Of a stretch of 64,000 bases of DNA, positions 1-9,293 are shown in pieces. Position 1 is the stretch's first letter. Every line of letters begins with the position of its first letter. Location: positions 62,001 to 126,000 of the forward strand of contig JANWYD010000013.1 of the NCBI GenBank assembly GCA_025057155.1. The letters are read 5' to 3'. This stretch comes from Chloroflexaceae bacterium (GTDB taxonomy: Bacteria > Chloroflexota > Chloroflexia > Chloroflexales > Chloroflexaceae). The position numbers and the translations under genes are program-made. The notes beneath the pieces were generated by a model that made no database searches, was not told the DNA's origin, and saw only the letters and a program-made list of their open reading frames with translations.

Positions 1-550
<550 letters not shown>

Positions 551-829
551 AGCGTTTCTCAGAAAGGTTGACGCAAAGGCGCAATGCATTCGTGGTATTG
601 ACGCCAGACCTTTAGGCCATTGCGTCCCCGTAGTCACGGTTGACCGGGAAGTCTCCAAATGCTGTAAGAGGCGGCTGCCCCGCACGGACTTGAGGGCAAC
701 CGTTCGGAGGGGCGGAAGGCTGAGCCTTTCGCCACTCTTCGTTGCCCTGTTCGCTCCGGACGAAACAGGGTTGGGGGGAGGTTTCGCCTTCCCCCAACCC
801 TCCAGAAGGTGCAGTTGCCTTCCGCCTGC

Positions 830-2707
830 TCACTGCGCCCACAGGGGCCAGCGATCCTGCGCGGTATTGGTGGTGATCTGCCGGGTCACGCCGGTGACGA
901 GCCCGAGCGTGTAGATGTCATAATCGCCGTCGGTGTCGCTGGCATAGGCCAGATTGAGCCCGTCAGCCGACCAGGTCGGGGCCTCGGTATTGCCCGGCCC
1001 CTGGATCAGGACCCGCGTGCGCCCGGTGTTCAGATCGTAGAGCGCCAGGTCCCAGTCGCCGTTCGGGTTCATCGAGTAGGCGATGGCGCGCCCGTCGGGC
1101 GCGATGCGGGCGAAGCGATCGTCGAAGCTGTTATTGGTGAGCTTCGTCACCCGATCCAGGCGCGCTCCAACGATGCTCTGGCTATCGTAGAAGTACACCA
1201 CATCGGCCTGGTACAATTCGAAATCGCCGTCGCAGTTGCTCGTCCAGTAGATGCGCCGTCCATCGGGCGACCAGGTGGGCGTCTCGTTGGTACAGCCCTG
1301 CGTGGTGAGGCGCACCGGGAAGTTGCCAGCGAAGGTCATCAGGTACAACTCCTGCCCCTCCTCGCGGTCGGAGACGAAGACGATCTTTGTTCCGTCGGGC
1401 GAGACGCTCGCGTTGTAGTCGCTCGCCGTTCCCCTGGGCAGGTAGCCTGGGAAGGGGCCATCGGGCGGCGGCTGCGTGCCATCGCTGTAGCTCAGGCGCG
1501 TCACGCCAGCGTTCCACGTGAAGTCGCCGCCAAAGAAGGCCGGCGGATCGAAGGTGTAGATCTGCCGGTAGTTCGGGTTACTGCGCCGCGAGTCGACCAG
1601 CAGGCGAATCTGGCCGGGGTCCCAGCTACGTCGCCACGAGAAGGCCACCGTCTCGGCGGCATTGCGGGTAATGCGGATGCCCTCGCCGAAGAAGTTTGGC
1701 AGATACAGCTCCCAGTGGCTGCCTGTGTCAATGTTCGAGGCGTAGACCAGGGGGGGATCGAGGAGCGGGGAAGTCCAGGGCGTGCCCAGGTGGGGGTAAC
1801 GCCACTGGAAGTAGTGCTGGCCCGCGTTGCCCATTTCCACCTTGTAGCCGGGCGGGTTATCCGGCACATATGTCAGCACCCGCCGCTCGAAGAGTTGCAC
1901 CAGGACATCGCGCTCGCTGAAGCCGATCACCGCCCGCGTCCAGTACGCGTCGGTAATCGGCAGGCCCATTGTGAACAACCAGTCAACCACCGGGCTGCGT
2001 CGCACCACCCCGTCGAAGATTGGCCCCTGCTGGTTCATAAACTGCCAGAAGACGCGGGGGATGTTGTGACCGGTGATGGTGTTGTACTGGACAATCTCGG
2101 TCTCCGGAGTTGCCAGTTCTGGACGCAAACTGAGCGTACCGCTCCGATCAATTGTGGTCGCGATACGCTCCCCGAGACGCATCGGGTCGCGGTAGCCGTT
2201 GTCGAGCGTGGCAACCCCGGCAAAGGCGCTATAACCCGGCGCGCTCAGATTGGCATCGCGCGGGTTGCCCGCCACGGGAACGTCAGCCGGAGCGCGTTGC
2301 TCGACATCGAAGGGGTCGTTGCCGAGTTGCACCCGCCCACTCACCAGTTCCTTCACCAGCAGGCCATTGGTCACACCCTGGTTCGGCCCGGAGCGGTCCG
2401 CGGGGTTGTTCAGCTCCATGCGGGCCTTGTCAAAATACTGAACCGTGCGTAAACCATTCGCACCCTGCCGGTAGAACTCGGCGTAGTCGAACCACGGGCC
2501 CGGCCCCCAGTACCAGCTACGCCCGGTACGGACCAGCTCGGAGTCGGTGCGACTCCAGACGCGGGCAAAGCGTTCATCGGCGAAACGCTCGCGCCTGCCA
2601 TCGAAGGGGGCGGCGCTGACGCCGGGGACGACGCTGAACGCCAGGATGCCGACCAGCAGCGCGGCGATCAGGCGCGCGCCGCGACGATAAAGCCAGATGC
2701 CAGCCAT
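830..2707 (-). CDS. Secreted protein with C-terminal TolB-like beta-propeller
   Basis: A 625-residue exported protein of unknown role. Residues 1-32 form a signal peptide (basic start, hydrophobic LIAALLVGILAFSVV, then VSA-A cleavage). The middle region has segments such as VQYFDKARMEL and VQLFERRVLTYVPDN that match the repeat type seen in the secreted protein at 39813-40943. The last ~200 residues contain at least four PD40/WD40-like strands (SPDGTKIVFVSD, SPDGRRIYWTSN, APDGRAIAYSMN, SADGLNLAYASD), as in TolB-type propellers. The start follows a strong ribosome site (AAAGGAGGG, about 5 bases upstream). It is monocistronic as far as can be seen. Function is not recognised; extracellular binding or cell-surface scaffolding is inference. 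Confidence 0.85.
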   Translation of the reverse strand: MAGIWLYRRGARLIAALLVGILAFSVVPGVSAAPFDGRRERFADERFARVWSRTDSELVRTGRSWYWGPGPWFDYAEFYRQGANGLRTVQYFDKARMELNNPADRSGPNQGVTNGLLVKELVSGRVQLGNDPFDVEQRAPADVPVAGNPRDANLSAPGYSAFAGVATLDNGYRDPMRLGERIATTIDRSGTLSLRPELATPETEIVQYNTITGHNIPRVFWQFMNQQGPIFDGVVRRSPVVDWLFTMGLPITDAYWTRAVIGFSERDVLVQLFERRVLTYVPDNPPGYKVEMGNAGQHYFQWRYPHLGTPWTSPLLDPPLVYASNIDTGSHWELYLPNFFGEGIRITRNAAETVAFSWRRSWDPGQIRLLVDSRRSNPNYRQIYTFDPPAFFGGDFTWNAGVTRLSYSDGTQPPPDGPFPGYLPRGTASDYNASVSPDGTKIVFVSDREEGQELYLMTFAGNFPVRLTTQGCTNETPTWSPDGRRIYWTSNCDGDFELYQADVVYFYDSQSIVGARLDRVTKLTNNSFDDRFARIAPDGRAIAYSMNPNGDWDLALYDLNTGRTRVLIQGPGNTEAPTWSADGLNLAYASDTDGDYDIYTLGLVTGVTRQITTNTAQDRWPLWAQ

Positions 2708-3340
2708 AGGGCCCTCCTTTCAACGCTGAAAGGGCGCAACACCCGCGCAGAGGGCTGGCGCCGCCCTGTCCAGGCGTTGCGTGCTGCTTCCAGTGTAGGA
2801 CGGAGGGAACGCAGCGTGAATGTTCGGACCATGCGCGGGGGATCGCCAGCGGCTGACAGGTGTATGAGAGGCGGTCTACGGGACGCTCATACGATTTTGG
2901 ATTATGGATTTTGGATTTTCGAGCGCCGTATATGAGACCGGGCGATGATCGGCATGCACTCTGTAGGAATTGGTATCAGACGGGGCGCGAGGAATTGGCA
3001 TCAGCCCTTCCACCGGTGGTTGCTTCGTCAAGCCATTCAGGGCTGATGCAAAGTCCGTGGAGCTTGCTCCAGAGACCGTGCATCAGCCCTGCCAATGATC
3101 AGCCTGTCATCGCATAGCGCGTGACCCTCTGGTATCATAGAGCGCAAGGAACAAAACGGCCCTGTACCACCGGTCCCGGAAGCGTTTCGTCCTCCCAGAC
3201 CCTCCCGTCGGATAGCGGTGTGGGGAAACTGCGGGCACAATGCGGAGGATTACGCCACAGTGTTTCCTGTCAGGCAGGGAAACGGCTTCTCCTCTTATCA
3301 CATTGGCCAACAGGGTTTGCTACACCTCAGGAGCGCCAGT
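2708..3340. other. Intergenic region with dispersed repeats, no gene
   Basis: About 630 bases without a supportable gene. It holds a GATTTTGGATT-type run at about 2891-2918 and a nested inverted repeat. The arms CAGGGCTGATGCA (3038-3050) and TGCATCAGCCCTG (3079-3091) enclose a smaller TGGAGC/GCTCCA hairpin. The 18-mer at 3038-3055 recurs in opposite orientation at 14701-14718. The small open frames here are short, overlap each other and lack ribosome sites. Confidence 0.6.
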
Positions 3341-3694
3341 ATGAATCAGCAGCAACAGGCCCTCGCGCGACTGCGTCATCTCCTTAACGATCCAACCGCG
3401 CCCCTCACCGACATCGCCGAGAGCTACGTGAGCGTGATCAGCGAGCAGTTGCTCCACTTCGCCCGGCTGGCCTACTCGCGGGACGGGCGCGGCGTGATCG
3501 AGCTTGACCTGCGCGGCATTGATCTCCGCACTGCGACAGGTCACGCTCCCATCGCCTACTTTCCTGCCGACGCCGGCAGCGATGACTGGCCGCCGAACCT
3601 TGACGAAGTGCTCGCCACCTACGACCCGAGCCGCGAGGCGGTCGTGTTGCTCATGCAAGACGGCTGCGAGCCGTTGATCTACGTGCTGGAGTAG
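3341..3694 (+). CDS. Hypothetical acidic protein, 117 aa
   Basis: Not recognised. The frame is open further upstream, but ATG 3341 is chosen because CAGGAG lies 6 bases before it and the upstream translation looks non-coding. The product is soluble and acidic, starting MNQQQQALARLRHLL. It has an amphipathic helix-rich N-terminal half (PLTDIAESYVSVISEQLLHFA) and a C-terminal half with alternating hydrophobics ending GCEPLIYVLE. It is the only rightward gene between 830 and 11092 and stands alone, followed at once by a GGAGGTGTG repeat run. No catalytic motif is visible. Coding status rests on ribosome site, codon bias and composition. Confidence 0.7.
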   Translation: MNQQQQALARLRHLLNDPTAPLTDIAESYVSVISEQLLHFARLAYSRDGRGVIELDLRGIDLRTATGHAPIAYFPADAGSDDWPPNLDEVLATYDPSREAVVLLMQDGCEPLIYVLE

Positions 3695-3702
3695 ACCAGC
3701 CT

Positions 3703-3745
3703 GTAGAGGTGTGGAGGTGTGGAGGTGTGAAGGTGTGGAGGTGCG
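3703..3745. repeat. GGAGGTGTG tandem run (single array)
   Basis: Imperfect tandem copies of a 9-base unit GGAGGTGTG (variants TAGAGGTGT and GAAGGTGTG) directly after the stop of the 117-residue protein. The same unit recurs at 32690, 36372, 39600, 53195 and 59131. Here only one orientation is present. Confidence 0.8.
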
Positions 3746-3798
3746 GGCAAGACTCTCGAGACGAGGTTGCAACGCGCCTGACCGGGGAAATGAGGTTC

Positions 3799-5433
3799 TC
3801 ACGCATCGCCTCTGCTGAAAATCCGCCGCGCCAGATCACGTTCGGCGGCCCCAATGCCGCCCACGGCCCATAGCGCGACGCCGTAGGCCAGCGGCGCCAG
3901 CAGCGCCGCTGCGAGACTGCCCGGCCATCCAGGGACGACGGCCCCGGCGTGCTCAGGGAGCGCCGCGATCACGCTCAGCATTACGACGCCCATCGCCAGC
4001 GCCGCCAGTAGCGGGCGCCAGGCAAGCGCCAGCAAGGGCGGAACCAGCGCTTCGCTCCGCAGTAGCGGGAGGAACACCAGGTACAGCACCACCTCCGAGA
4101 GGATGGTGATGACCGCCGCAGCGTATAGGCCCCAGACCGGCTGGCCAAGACCGTAGGCGGCAAGGGGCATGGTCGTCAGATTGGCCAGGAGATTAAAGGC
4201 GGCGCCGATCACAAAGGCGCGAGTAATTGCCGCCTGCCGGTTCACGGCAATGAGCACGTACTGGATCAGGCCGTTGACAAAGGACAATGGCAGGAACCAG
4301 GCGAGAATGGCCAGCACCGTGATCGAAGGCTGATAATCGGGGAACTGCCGCCGCGTAAAGAGCTGAATCAGGTCGTGGGACAGCACCGACAGGCCCATCG
4401 CCAGCGGAAAGGCCAGCAGCAGCAACACCTGGAGCGTGCGGTTCTGCGCCGCGGCCAGGCCGGCCCGATCGCCGCCCGCCCGCCGCGACAGCAGCGGAAA
4501 CACGGCGAAGGTCACTGCCGGGGGGATGATCATGGCGATGTTGAGGAGCGTATAGGGCATATTGTACTGCCCTACCAGCCGCTCGGCAGCCGGGCCGCCG
4601 AAGGCGCGCACGACAAAGACATCGAACCGGAAGAACACCGCGCTGAGCATGTTGTTGAGCATCAGGGGAAGCGCCGTAAGCGCCAGCCAGCGCATGCTCG
4701 CCAGGTCCCATTCAACACGTGGCGGGAAGAAATCGCGGCATTGCAACGCGGCGAAGATGAGCGCGGTAATGGCGGTGACCGCCACCGCGGCCCAGGCCAG
4801 CCCCAGAATGCCCAGGCCCAGGATCATTACCCCCAGGCGGGCCAGGAAGTTGAGCGTCGCAGTAACCACCTCCATCAGCGCCGGCACCTCCATGCGCTCA
4901 CTGGCATTGTATAGCGCGGTCACCGCCCCGGAGAAGGCGCTCGGGATCAGGGTTAGCAGCAAGATAAACATCGTCTGCTGGCCCGCCACCGAGATCGGCT
5001 GCCCGAGCACCGCATAGCCGCCAATCACCAGCAGGGCGACCGGCAGCGCGATGGCACCGATCAGCACCAGGCGCAACACCAGGGTAGCGCCGAAGAGCCG
5101 CCGCGCCGAAGCGGGATCGCGGGCGACCTCGCGGGTGAGCAGCACTCCCAGGCCAAATTCGGTAAAAATGGTCAGATACTGGCCAACCAGCAGAATGGCG
5201 AATAGATAGTCGCCAAACGTCGCGACATCAAAGCTCCCGGCCAGGATAAAGAAGATCACCATGTCCAGCGCTCTGACCACCATGCGCATCGCAAGAGTGA
5301 CGGCGCTGTTTTTGAAGACGCGGCGAGCGGTGTTTGCGGGGGTGTCGCGATAGAACCATCGCCAGGCCCACAGGCCGGCGCCGGTAAGCGCCAGCAGGCC
5401 AAGCAGCCCGCCGATTAGCCAGAGGAGGCTCAC
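3799..5433 (-). CDS. Polysaccharide flippase (Wzx/PST family)
   Basis: A 544-residue polytopic membrane protein of the multidrug/oligosaccharidyl-lipid/polysaccharide superfamily, expected to flip lipid-linked saccharides across the cytoplasmic membrane. A leading membrane anchor (LLWLIGGLLGLLALTGAGLW) precedes the typical core. That core begins RRVFKNSAVTLAMRM and has about 12-14 hydrophobic helices, including an amphipathic segment GDYLFAILLVGQYLTIF. The start is GTG at 5433, which overlaps the stop of the upstream gene by four bases (GTGA), so the two are translationally coupled. Substrate cannot be read from sequence. Confidence 0.85.
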   Translation of the reverse strand: MSLLWLIGGLLGLLALTGAGLWAWRWFYRDTPANTARRVFKNSAVTLAMRMVVRALDMVIFFILAGSFDVATFGDYLFAILLVGQYLTIFTEFGLGVLLTREVARDPASARRLFGATLVLRLVLIGAIALPVALLVIGGYAVLGQPISVAGQQTMFILLLTLIPSAFSGAVTALYNASERMEVPALMEVVTATLNFLARLGVMILGLGILGLAWAAVAVTAITALIFAALQCRDFFPPRVEWDLASMRWLALTALPLMLNNMLSAVFFRFDVFVVRAFGGPAAERLVGQYNMPYTLLNIAMIIPPAVTFAVFPLLSRRAGGDRAGLAAAQNRTLQVLLLLAFPLAMGLSVLSHDLIQLFTRRQFPDYQPSITVLAILAWFLPLSFVNGLIQYVLIAVNRQAAITRAFVIGAAFNLLANLTTMPLAAYGLGQPVWGLYAAAVITILSEVVLYLVFLPLLRSEALVPPLLALAWRPLLAALAMGVVMLSVIAALPEHAGAVVPGWPGSLAAALLAPLAYGVALWAVGGIGAAERDLARRIFSRGDA

Positions 5434-6392
5434 GTTCCTGTTCCGTATTCCCTGAGAGGCAGGGGCGCGAGGAAACCGGGTTGCCCCGGGCGAGCAACCC
5501 GATTTCCTCGCGCGATGGCGGATTGCAGATTGCGCATCAGATACGGCGCATCCCGGCGGCGAGCAGCAAGAGACGCCGCGGTTTCGATCCAGGCGGTGGA
5601 CCCATTACTGATCAGGCTTACTGCGCCATCGTTCTCCGGGTGGTAGAGCCGGGGGGCGTAGCGCCGCCGGTCGGCGTAACTGAGCAGGGCGGGCGCCGGC
5701 GCTTCATAGGCCGCGCTGAACACGATCGCTTGCGGCCGCAGGGCGGCGATCAGCGGCGTATCCAGAGGCCGCTGCCACGGGTACACCAGCAGGTCGAGCG
5801 GCGCCAGCGCCGCTGCGACTTGTTGGACGGCAGCGTCGCCCTCAGGGCCGCCGGTATGGAGGAGCGCCCGCGTGCGACCGTAGCGTAAGAGTAAAACGGC
5901 GCCGCCGTGCTTGCCAGGGTTAGCCGCCAGGACCTCCAACGTCGCGCCGTCGAGGTTCAGCCGTTGTCCGGCGCGAAGGGAGGCGACGCGGGCGCCCATT
6001 GCCCGCGTCAGGCGTCGCCACTGTCCGGCTGTGCCGTCATCCTCAAGATCGGGCGGCGCCAGAGCCAGAGCGGCCTGGTAACGGGACAGGGCGGCCACCT
6101 GGCCAGGCAAGCGCCGCCCGTCGCCGCGCGTAAGGATCGCCGCCTCCAAGTCGCGCTGCCAGTACGGCATCGAGCGACCCAGGAGCAACGCCAGCAACCC
6201 CGGGTCGCGACCGCCATCAATCAGCACATACCGGCCTGCGGGCGTGCGGATCAGCAGCGCATCGCCGGGCACGGGCAAGACAGTCAGTCGCAGGCGCCCA
6301 TCGGGTCGCTGGAACCAGGCCGAGCCCGCCAGGGTCAGCAGCAGAGCCATACCGATCAGCAACGCGGCCCGCAAGGGTCTGCCGCTGGTCAT
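5430..6392 (-). CDS. ComEC C-terminal-like metallo-beta-lactamase-fold protein, metal site lost
   Basis: A 320-residue membrane-anchored protein. ATG 6392 is preferred over the longer frame because GGAGG lies 8 bases upstream and a signal anchor follows (LRAALLIGMALLLTLAG). The body resembles the beta-lactamase-like domain of ComEC/Rec2: LRLTVLPVPGDALLIRTPAGRYVLIDGG, then strands with ALLHTGG and DLLVYPWQRPLDTPLI. The HxHxDH metal motif is absent; its expected place reads LTRGDGRRL, so hydrolysis is doubtful. The last ~25 residues are encoded by a dispersed palindromic repeat (5466-5512). The stop overlaps the start of the flippase gene. Function unknown. Confidence 0.7.
   Translation of the reverse strand: MTSGRPLRAALLIGMALLLTLAGSAWFQRPDGRLRLTVLPVPGDALLIRTPAGRYVLIDGGRDPGLLALLLGRSMPYWQRDLEAAILTRGDGRRLPGQVAALSRYQAALALAPPDLEDDGTAGQWRRLTRAMGARVASLRAGQRLNLDGATLEVLAANPGKHGGAVLLLRYGRTRALLHTGGPEGDAAVQQVAAALAPLDLLVYPWQRPLDTPLIAALRPQAIVFSAAYEAPAPALLSYADRRRYAPRLYHPENDGAVSLISNGSTAWIETAASLAARRRDAPYLMRNLQSAIARGNRVARPGQPGFLAPLPLREYGTGT
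5466..5512. repeat. Palindromic repeat of the GAAACCGGGTT type inside a coding region
   Basis: Arms 5466-5484 and 5494-5512 form a 19-base inverted repeat with one mismatch around a 9-base loop. The core GAAACCGGGTTG belongs to the family found between genes at 12190, 19269, 25428, 33011, 41089, 59938 and 61058. Here it encodes the C-terminus of the ComEC-like protein. Confidence 0.8.
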
Positions 6393-6498
6393 CGCCACGC
6401 CTCCGGTCAAAGGGTTCCACCTCTGTACCGTGGGAGGACGCACAGAGTTGCGGCCCGGCCTGCCGGGCCGCGGGAAGATCAGGTCCGCTGGCTGGCGA

Positions 6499-6879
6499 TT
6501 ACACCAGCGCGATGACCTCAATCTCAATCCGCGCGTCACGGGGCAGACGCGCGACCTGCACCGTCGAGCGCGCGGGCGGATCGTGCGGAAAGAACTCGCT
6601 GTAGGCCGCGTTCATTTCCTGGAAATCGTTCAAATCAGTCATGAACACCGTCACCTTGACTACCTTGCTCAGGGTGCTGCCGGCAGCGGCGAGGACCGTT
6701 TCGATATTGCGAAAGATCTGGCGCGTCATCGCAGCAATATCGCCATCGATCAATTCCCCCGTAGAGCTATTGATCGGTAATTGTCCCGACAGAAAAATCA
6801 GGTTGCCCGCTACAATGGCCTGCGAGTAGGGGCCGATGGCGGCCGGGGCGCGCTCGGTGCTAATTACGGTCCGCTGCAT
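6499..6879 (-). CDS. ridA: RidA family enamine/imine deaminase
   Basis: A 126-residue RidA (YjgF/YER057c) protein. Family members hydrolyse reactive enamine/imine intermediates such as 2-aminoacrylate from PLP enzymes, forming cytosolic trimers. Visible hallmarks are APAAIGPYSQAI, FLSGQLPIN, the helix QIFRNIETVLAAAGSTL, VKVTVFMTDLNDF and the C-terminal ARSTVQVARLPRDARIEIE, whose Arg is the conserved carboxylate-binding residue. Length is normal. A strong ribosome site (GGAGGTGA) precedes ATG 6879, and an extended -10 promoter lies 32-40 bases upstream. Confidence 0.95.
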   Translation of the reverse strand: MQRTVISTERAPAAIGPYSQAIVAGNLIFLSGQLPINSSTGELIDGDIAAMTRQIFRNIETVLAAAGSTLSKVVKVTVFMTDLNDFQEMNAAYSEFFPHDPPARSTVQVARLPRDARIEIEVIALV

Positions 6880-6910
6880 GGATCACCTCCTCATGCGGAT
6901 TGGCGGCGGC

Positions 6911-6919
6911 ATTATAGCA
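6911..6919 (-). promoter_or_regulatory. Extended -10 promoter for ridA
   Basis: The reverse strand reads TGCTATAAT, a perfect extended -10 element, ending 32 bases before the ridA start. No good -35 is visible at the usual distance. Confidence 0.65.
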
Positions 6920-6931
6920 TGGGGGCCGTGC

Positions 6932-8878
6932 TTACCTGGTGAGGACGAGGAAGGCGATTAGCAGCAGCAACTGCCAGAGAACGGGGAGCAACCCGCCCAA
7001 CAGCGCCTGGCTTCCGCGCCACTCATAGAGCGCCTCGCACAGCCCGGCGGTGAGCCAGTAGGCCCAGACAATAGCGCCGACCCAGGCGAGCACTGGCAGT
7101 ACCGGCGCGCCGACAACAAGCAGCAGAAACGCGCCCAGCAGGGGCAGGACGCGTGGCATCTGGCTACGGGGATAGAGCGCCAGGGCGCGATAGTCCTCTT
7201 CGCCGCCGCCAGTGCGCTCGTCGAGCAGGATGGTGGCGAGAGCCACCAGCGGCCACTCCGCGACTCCCAGCACCCAGAGCGCCAGCACGCCCAGCGCCAA
7301 TCCAGGTGTGGGAACCCGATCGCCCAGGAGGCCATGCATCAGCAGCAACAGGGCGGGCATCAGCGCCAGGATGGCCATGGCGCGGGCAGCGGGCCACAAC
7401 CACGAAGCCGCGAGCTGCTTCGTTGTCGCGTCGGCCCGGGCTTCGACCACCAGCGCATCAAGAGCGGGACGGCGGCCCAGGGCCAGCCAGAAGAGCCATG
7501 AGCGCGCTTCCTGTTGCAGGATGGGCGTGCCGCCAGCCTGCTCGAGGCGCACGAGACGCTGCAACATATCGCTCACGAGGGGCCGGAACATCCCTATGGC
7601 CGACGTGATCAGCGTGCCTGGCGCCAGAGTGCCATCGTAGAGCAGACTGGTCAAACGGCTGCCCGGACGGCCGCGAACCTGGAGCAGCAGCACCGCACTC
7701 TGTTCCGACACTTCCGTCGCCTTGAAGGCCAGCACACGGCTCCAGGGGATGAGTCGCCAGGGACGACGGAAGCGAGGATGGATCAGCAAGCCCTCTTCGC
7801 GTGACTCGAGATCCGGCAGGAGACCAAGGAGCCACAGGATCAGCGGGATGGCAACCAGCAGCATCAGATGGGCGGCGACCAGCACCCACCAGGGCGCCGG
7901 GAGATCGGGGCGCCCCTCGACGCCAAACAGCGGAACGGCGCGCGTCCGGTAGGCATTGTACAGCTCGACATAGCCCGCATCGCCGTAGGTCCAGCGGAAG
8001 GGGGGGATGTTCCGCACCGGGGGCAGCATGAGCGCCAGGAAGCGCACCCAGTAGCCCAGATAGCTCCAGATCGCCCCGGCGGCAAACAGCGCGACGACCG
8101 TGGTGAGGACGGCTGTCACGCGCAAGGGGTAGACCGCGCGCACCGGAGCGCCCGGCGGGGGCGGCTGCTCTGCGGGGAGCGTTTCCGGGCGGCTGAAAAA
8201 GGCCCCGGGACCGAGGATCAGTTGAAAAAGGGGCGATCGCGCCTCTTCCTGGAGACGCACTTCCTGAACGCCTTCGATGGCTCGAGCCACGCGACGGTTC
8301 TCATCGAGGATGGTCTTGATCAGGGTCTCGAACTCGTTGATATTGGAGGTTATGTAGAACCCTGGTTGCCAGCTGAAACGGTACAGGAAGCTGTAGAGGC
8401 GATGCCAGGCGGTCAGATCGCGCGGGCTGGTTTCGACGAGGACGACGAAGCGTTCACCGGCCAGATCACTGGTGACCTTTAGCGTAGCCAGATGTTCCCA
8501 GGGGACGGGCAGCCAGCTACCGGCGAACTCTACGAGCAAGCCCTGGTGACTGGTGCGTATAGCCGGAAAGGCATTGCGGAGCATCAGTGCCACAAACAGG
8601 GCCAGCGCCGCCCAGACCAGTGGCCCGAACAGAGTGGGCGCCAGGTCCCAGATACTCGTCACGGGAGCGCCGGAGCCGCTGGCGATCCAGGTCACCACCG
8701 GTCGCAACCAGGGAACGGTGGCGAGCCAGGCATCATTACGACCATAGATGCCCCACAGGCCACGCAGGAGCGTCGCGCCGAGATTCACCATCGCGAACAC
8801 GACCAGCAGCGCCGAGAGCCAGGCAATCGCGGCAGTGACGAGGCGCGGATAGCGATGATAGCGTTCTTGGATACGCAC
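6932..8878 (-). CDS. Large membrane protein with two similar cytosolic segments
   Basis: Not recognised. The 648-residue product has about eight or more hydrophobic segments (near residues 12-35, 75-95, 250-285, 335-358, 495-515, 525-560, 580-605 and 620-645). Between them lie two hydrophilic regions that start alike: GLLVEFAGSWLPVPWEHLATLKV and, ~230 residues later, GLLIHPRFRRPWRLIPWSRVLAFKA. Each continues into strands ending in a helix (TLIKTILDENRRV; PLVSDMLQRLVRL). The pattern suggests a duplicated PH-like domain inserted between membrane bundles; this is inference. It starts 8 bases after the xseB stop, so it is probably co-transcribed with xseA-xseB. Confidence 0.75.
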   Translation of the reverse strand: MRIQERYHRYPRLVTAAIAWLSALLVVFAMVNLGATLLRGLWGIYGRNDAWLATVPWLRPVVTWIASGSGAPVTSIWDLAPTLFGPLVWAALALFVALMLRNAFPAIRTSHQGLLVEFAGSWLPVPWEHLATLKVTSDLAGERFVVLVETSPRDLTAWHRLYSFLYRFSWQPGFYITSNINEFETLIKTILDENRRVARAIEGVQEVRLQEEARSPLFQLILGPGAFFSRPETLPAEQPPPPGAPVRAVYPLRVTAVLTTVVALFAAGAIWSYLGYWVRFLALMLPPVRNIPPFRWTYGDAGYVELYNAYRTRAVPLFGVEGRPDLPAPWWVLVAAHLMLLVAIPLILWLLGLLPDLESREEGLLIHPRFRRPWRLIPWSRVLAFKATEVSEQSAVLLLQVRGRPGSRLTSLLYDGTLAPGTLITSAIGMFRPLVSDMLQRLVRLEQAGGTPILQQEARSWLFWLALGRRPALDALVVEARADATTKQLAASWLWPAARAMAILALMPALLLLMHGLLGDRVPTPGLALGVLALWVLGVAEWPLVALATILLDERTGGGEEDYRALALYPRSQMPRVLPLLGAFLLLVVGAPVLPVLAWVGAIVWAYWLTAGLCEALYEWRGSQALLGGLLPVLWQLLLLIAFLVLTR

Positions 8879-8886
8879 CGTGACTC

Positions 8887-9108
8887 TCAGGCCAGTAGAT
8901 CAGGACTCGGTTCCGCGAGTTGCAACTGGCGCACGCGCAACTCGGCGGCGTCGAGCAGGCGCTGGCACTCGGCGGCAAGGCGAACACCCTGCTCGTACAG
9001 TTCCAGGGTCTCTTCAAGGGGGAGTTCACCCGCTTCGAGCCGCGCGACCACCTGCTGGAGGCGCGCGTAGAGGGTCTCATAGGTTTCCATCGGTGTTTGC
9101 GCGTTCAT
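8887..9108 (-). CDS. xseB: Exodeoxyribonuclease VII small subunit
   Basis: A 73-residue XseB. Several copies coat the coiled-coil arms of XseA to form exonuclease VII, which degrades single-stranded DNA. The family signature is clear: YETLYARLQQVVARLEAGELPLEETLELYEQGVRLAAECQRLLDAAELRV. The start ATG 9108 gives a normal-length protein. The gene lies 185 bases downstream of xseA on the same strand and 8 bases upstream of the membrane protein gene, consistent with one operon. The 185-base spacer carries a GGGGGT/CCCCC hairpin but no gene. Confidence 0.95.
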   Translation of the reverse strand: MNAQTPMETYETLYARLQQVVARLEAGELPLEETLELYEQGVRLAAECQRLLDAAELRVRQLQLAEPSPDLLA

Positions 9109-9293
9109 GCACTGCTCCGCATTGCTGCCAGAGATCAGGAGCGCAACGCCCTTCGGCGAGGGATGCGGGGGTCACAAGCCCCCATACGATTTCCCTTGCC
9201 GGTGCGGCGTGGCTTCTCCGCGCCACACCGGAAAGAGGCTTGCGGCGGGAGTTTAACCCCCGAGACTCCCTACGGGGAAATCTCATTGTACTA

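Noticed and set aside
809-2452. 547-codon open frame on the + strand
   Set aside because: Shadow of the secreted beta-propeller gene, with no ribosome site and composition typical of antisense frames.
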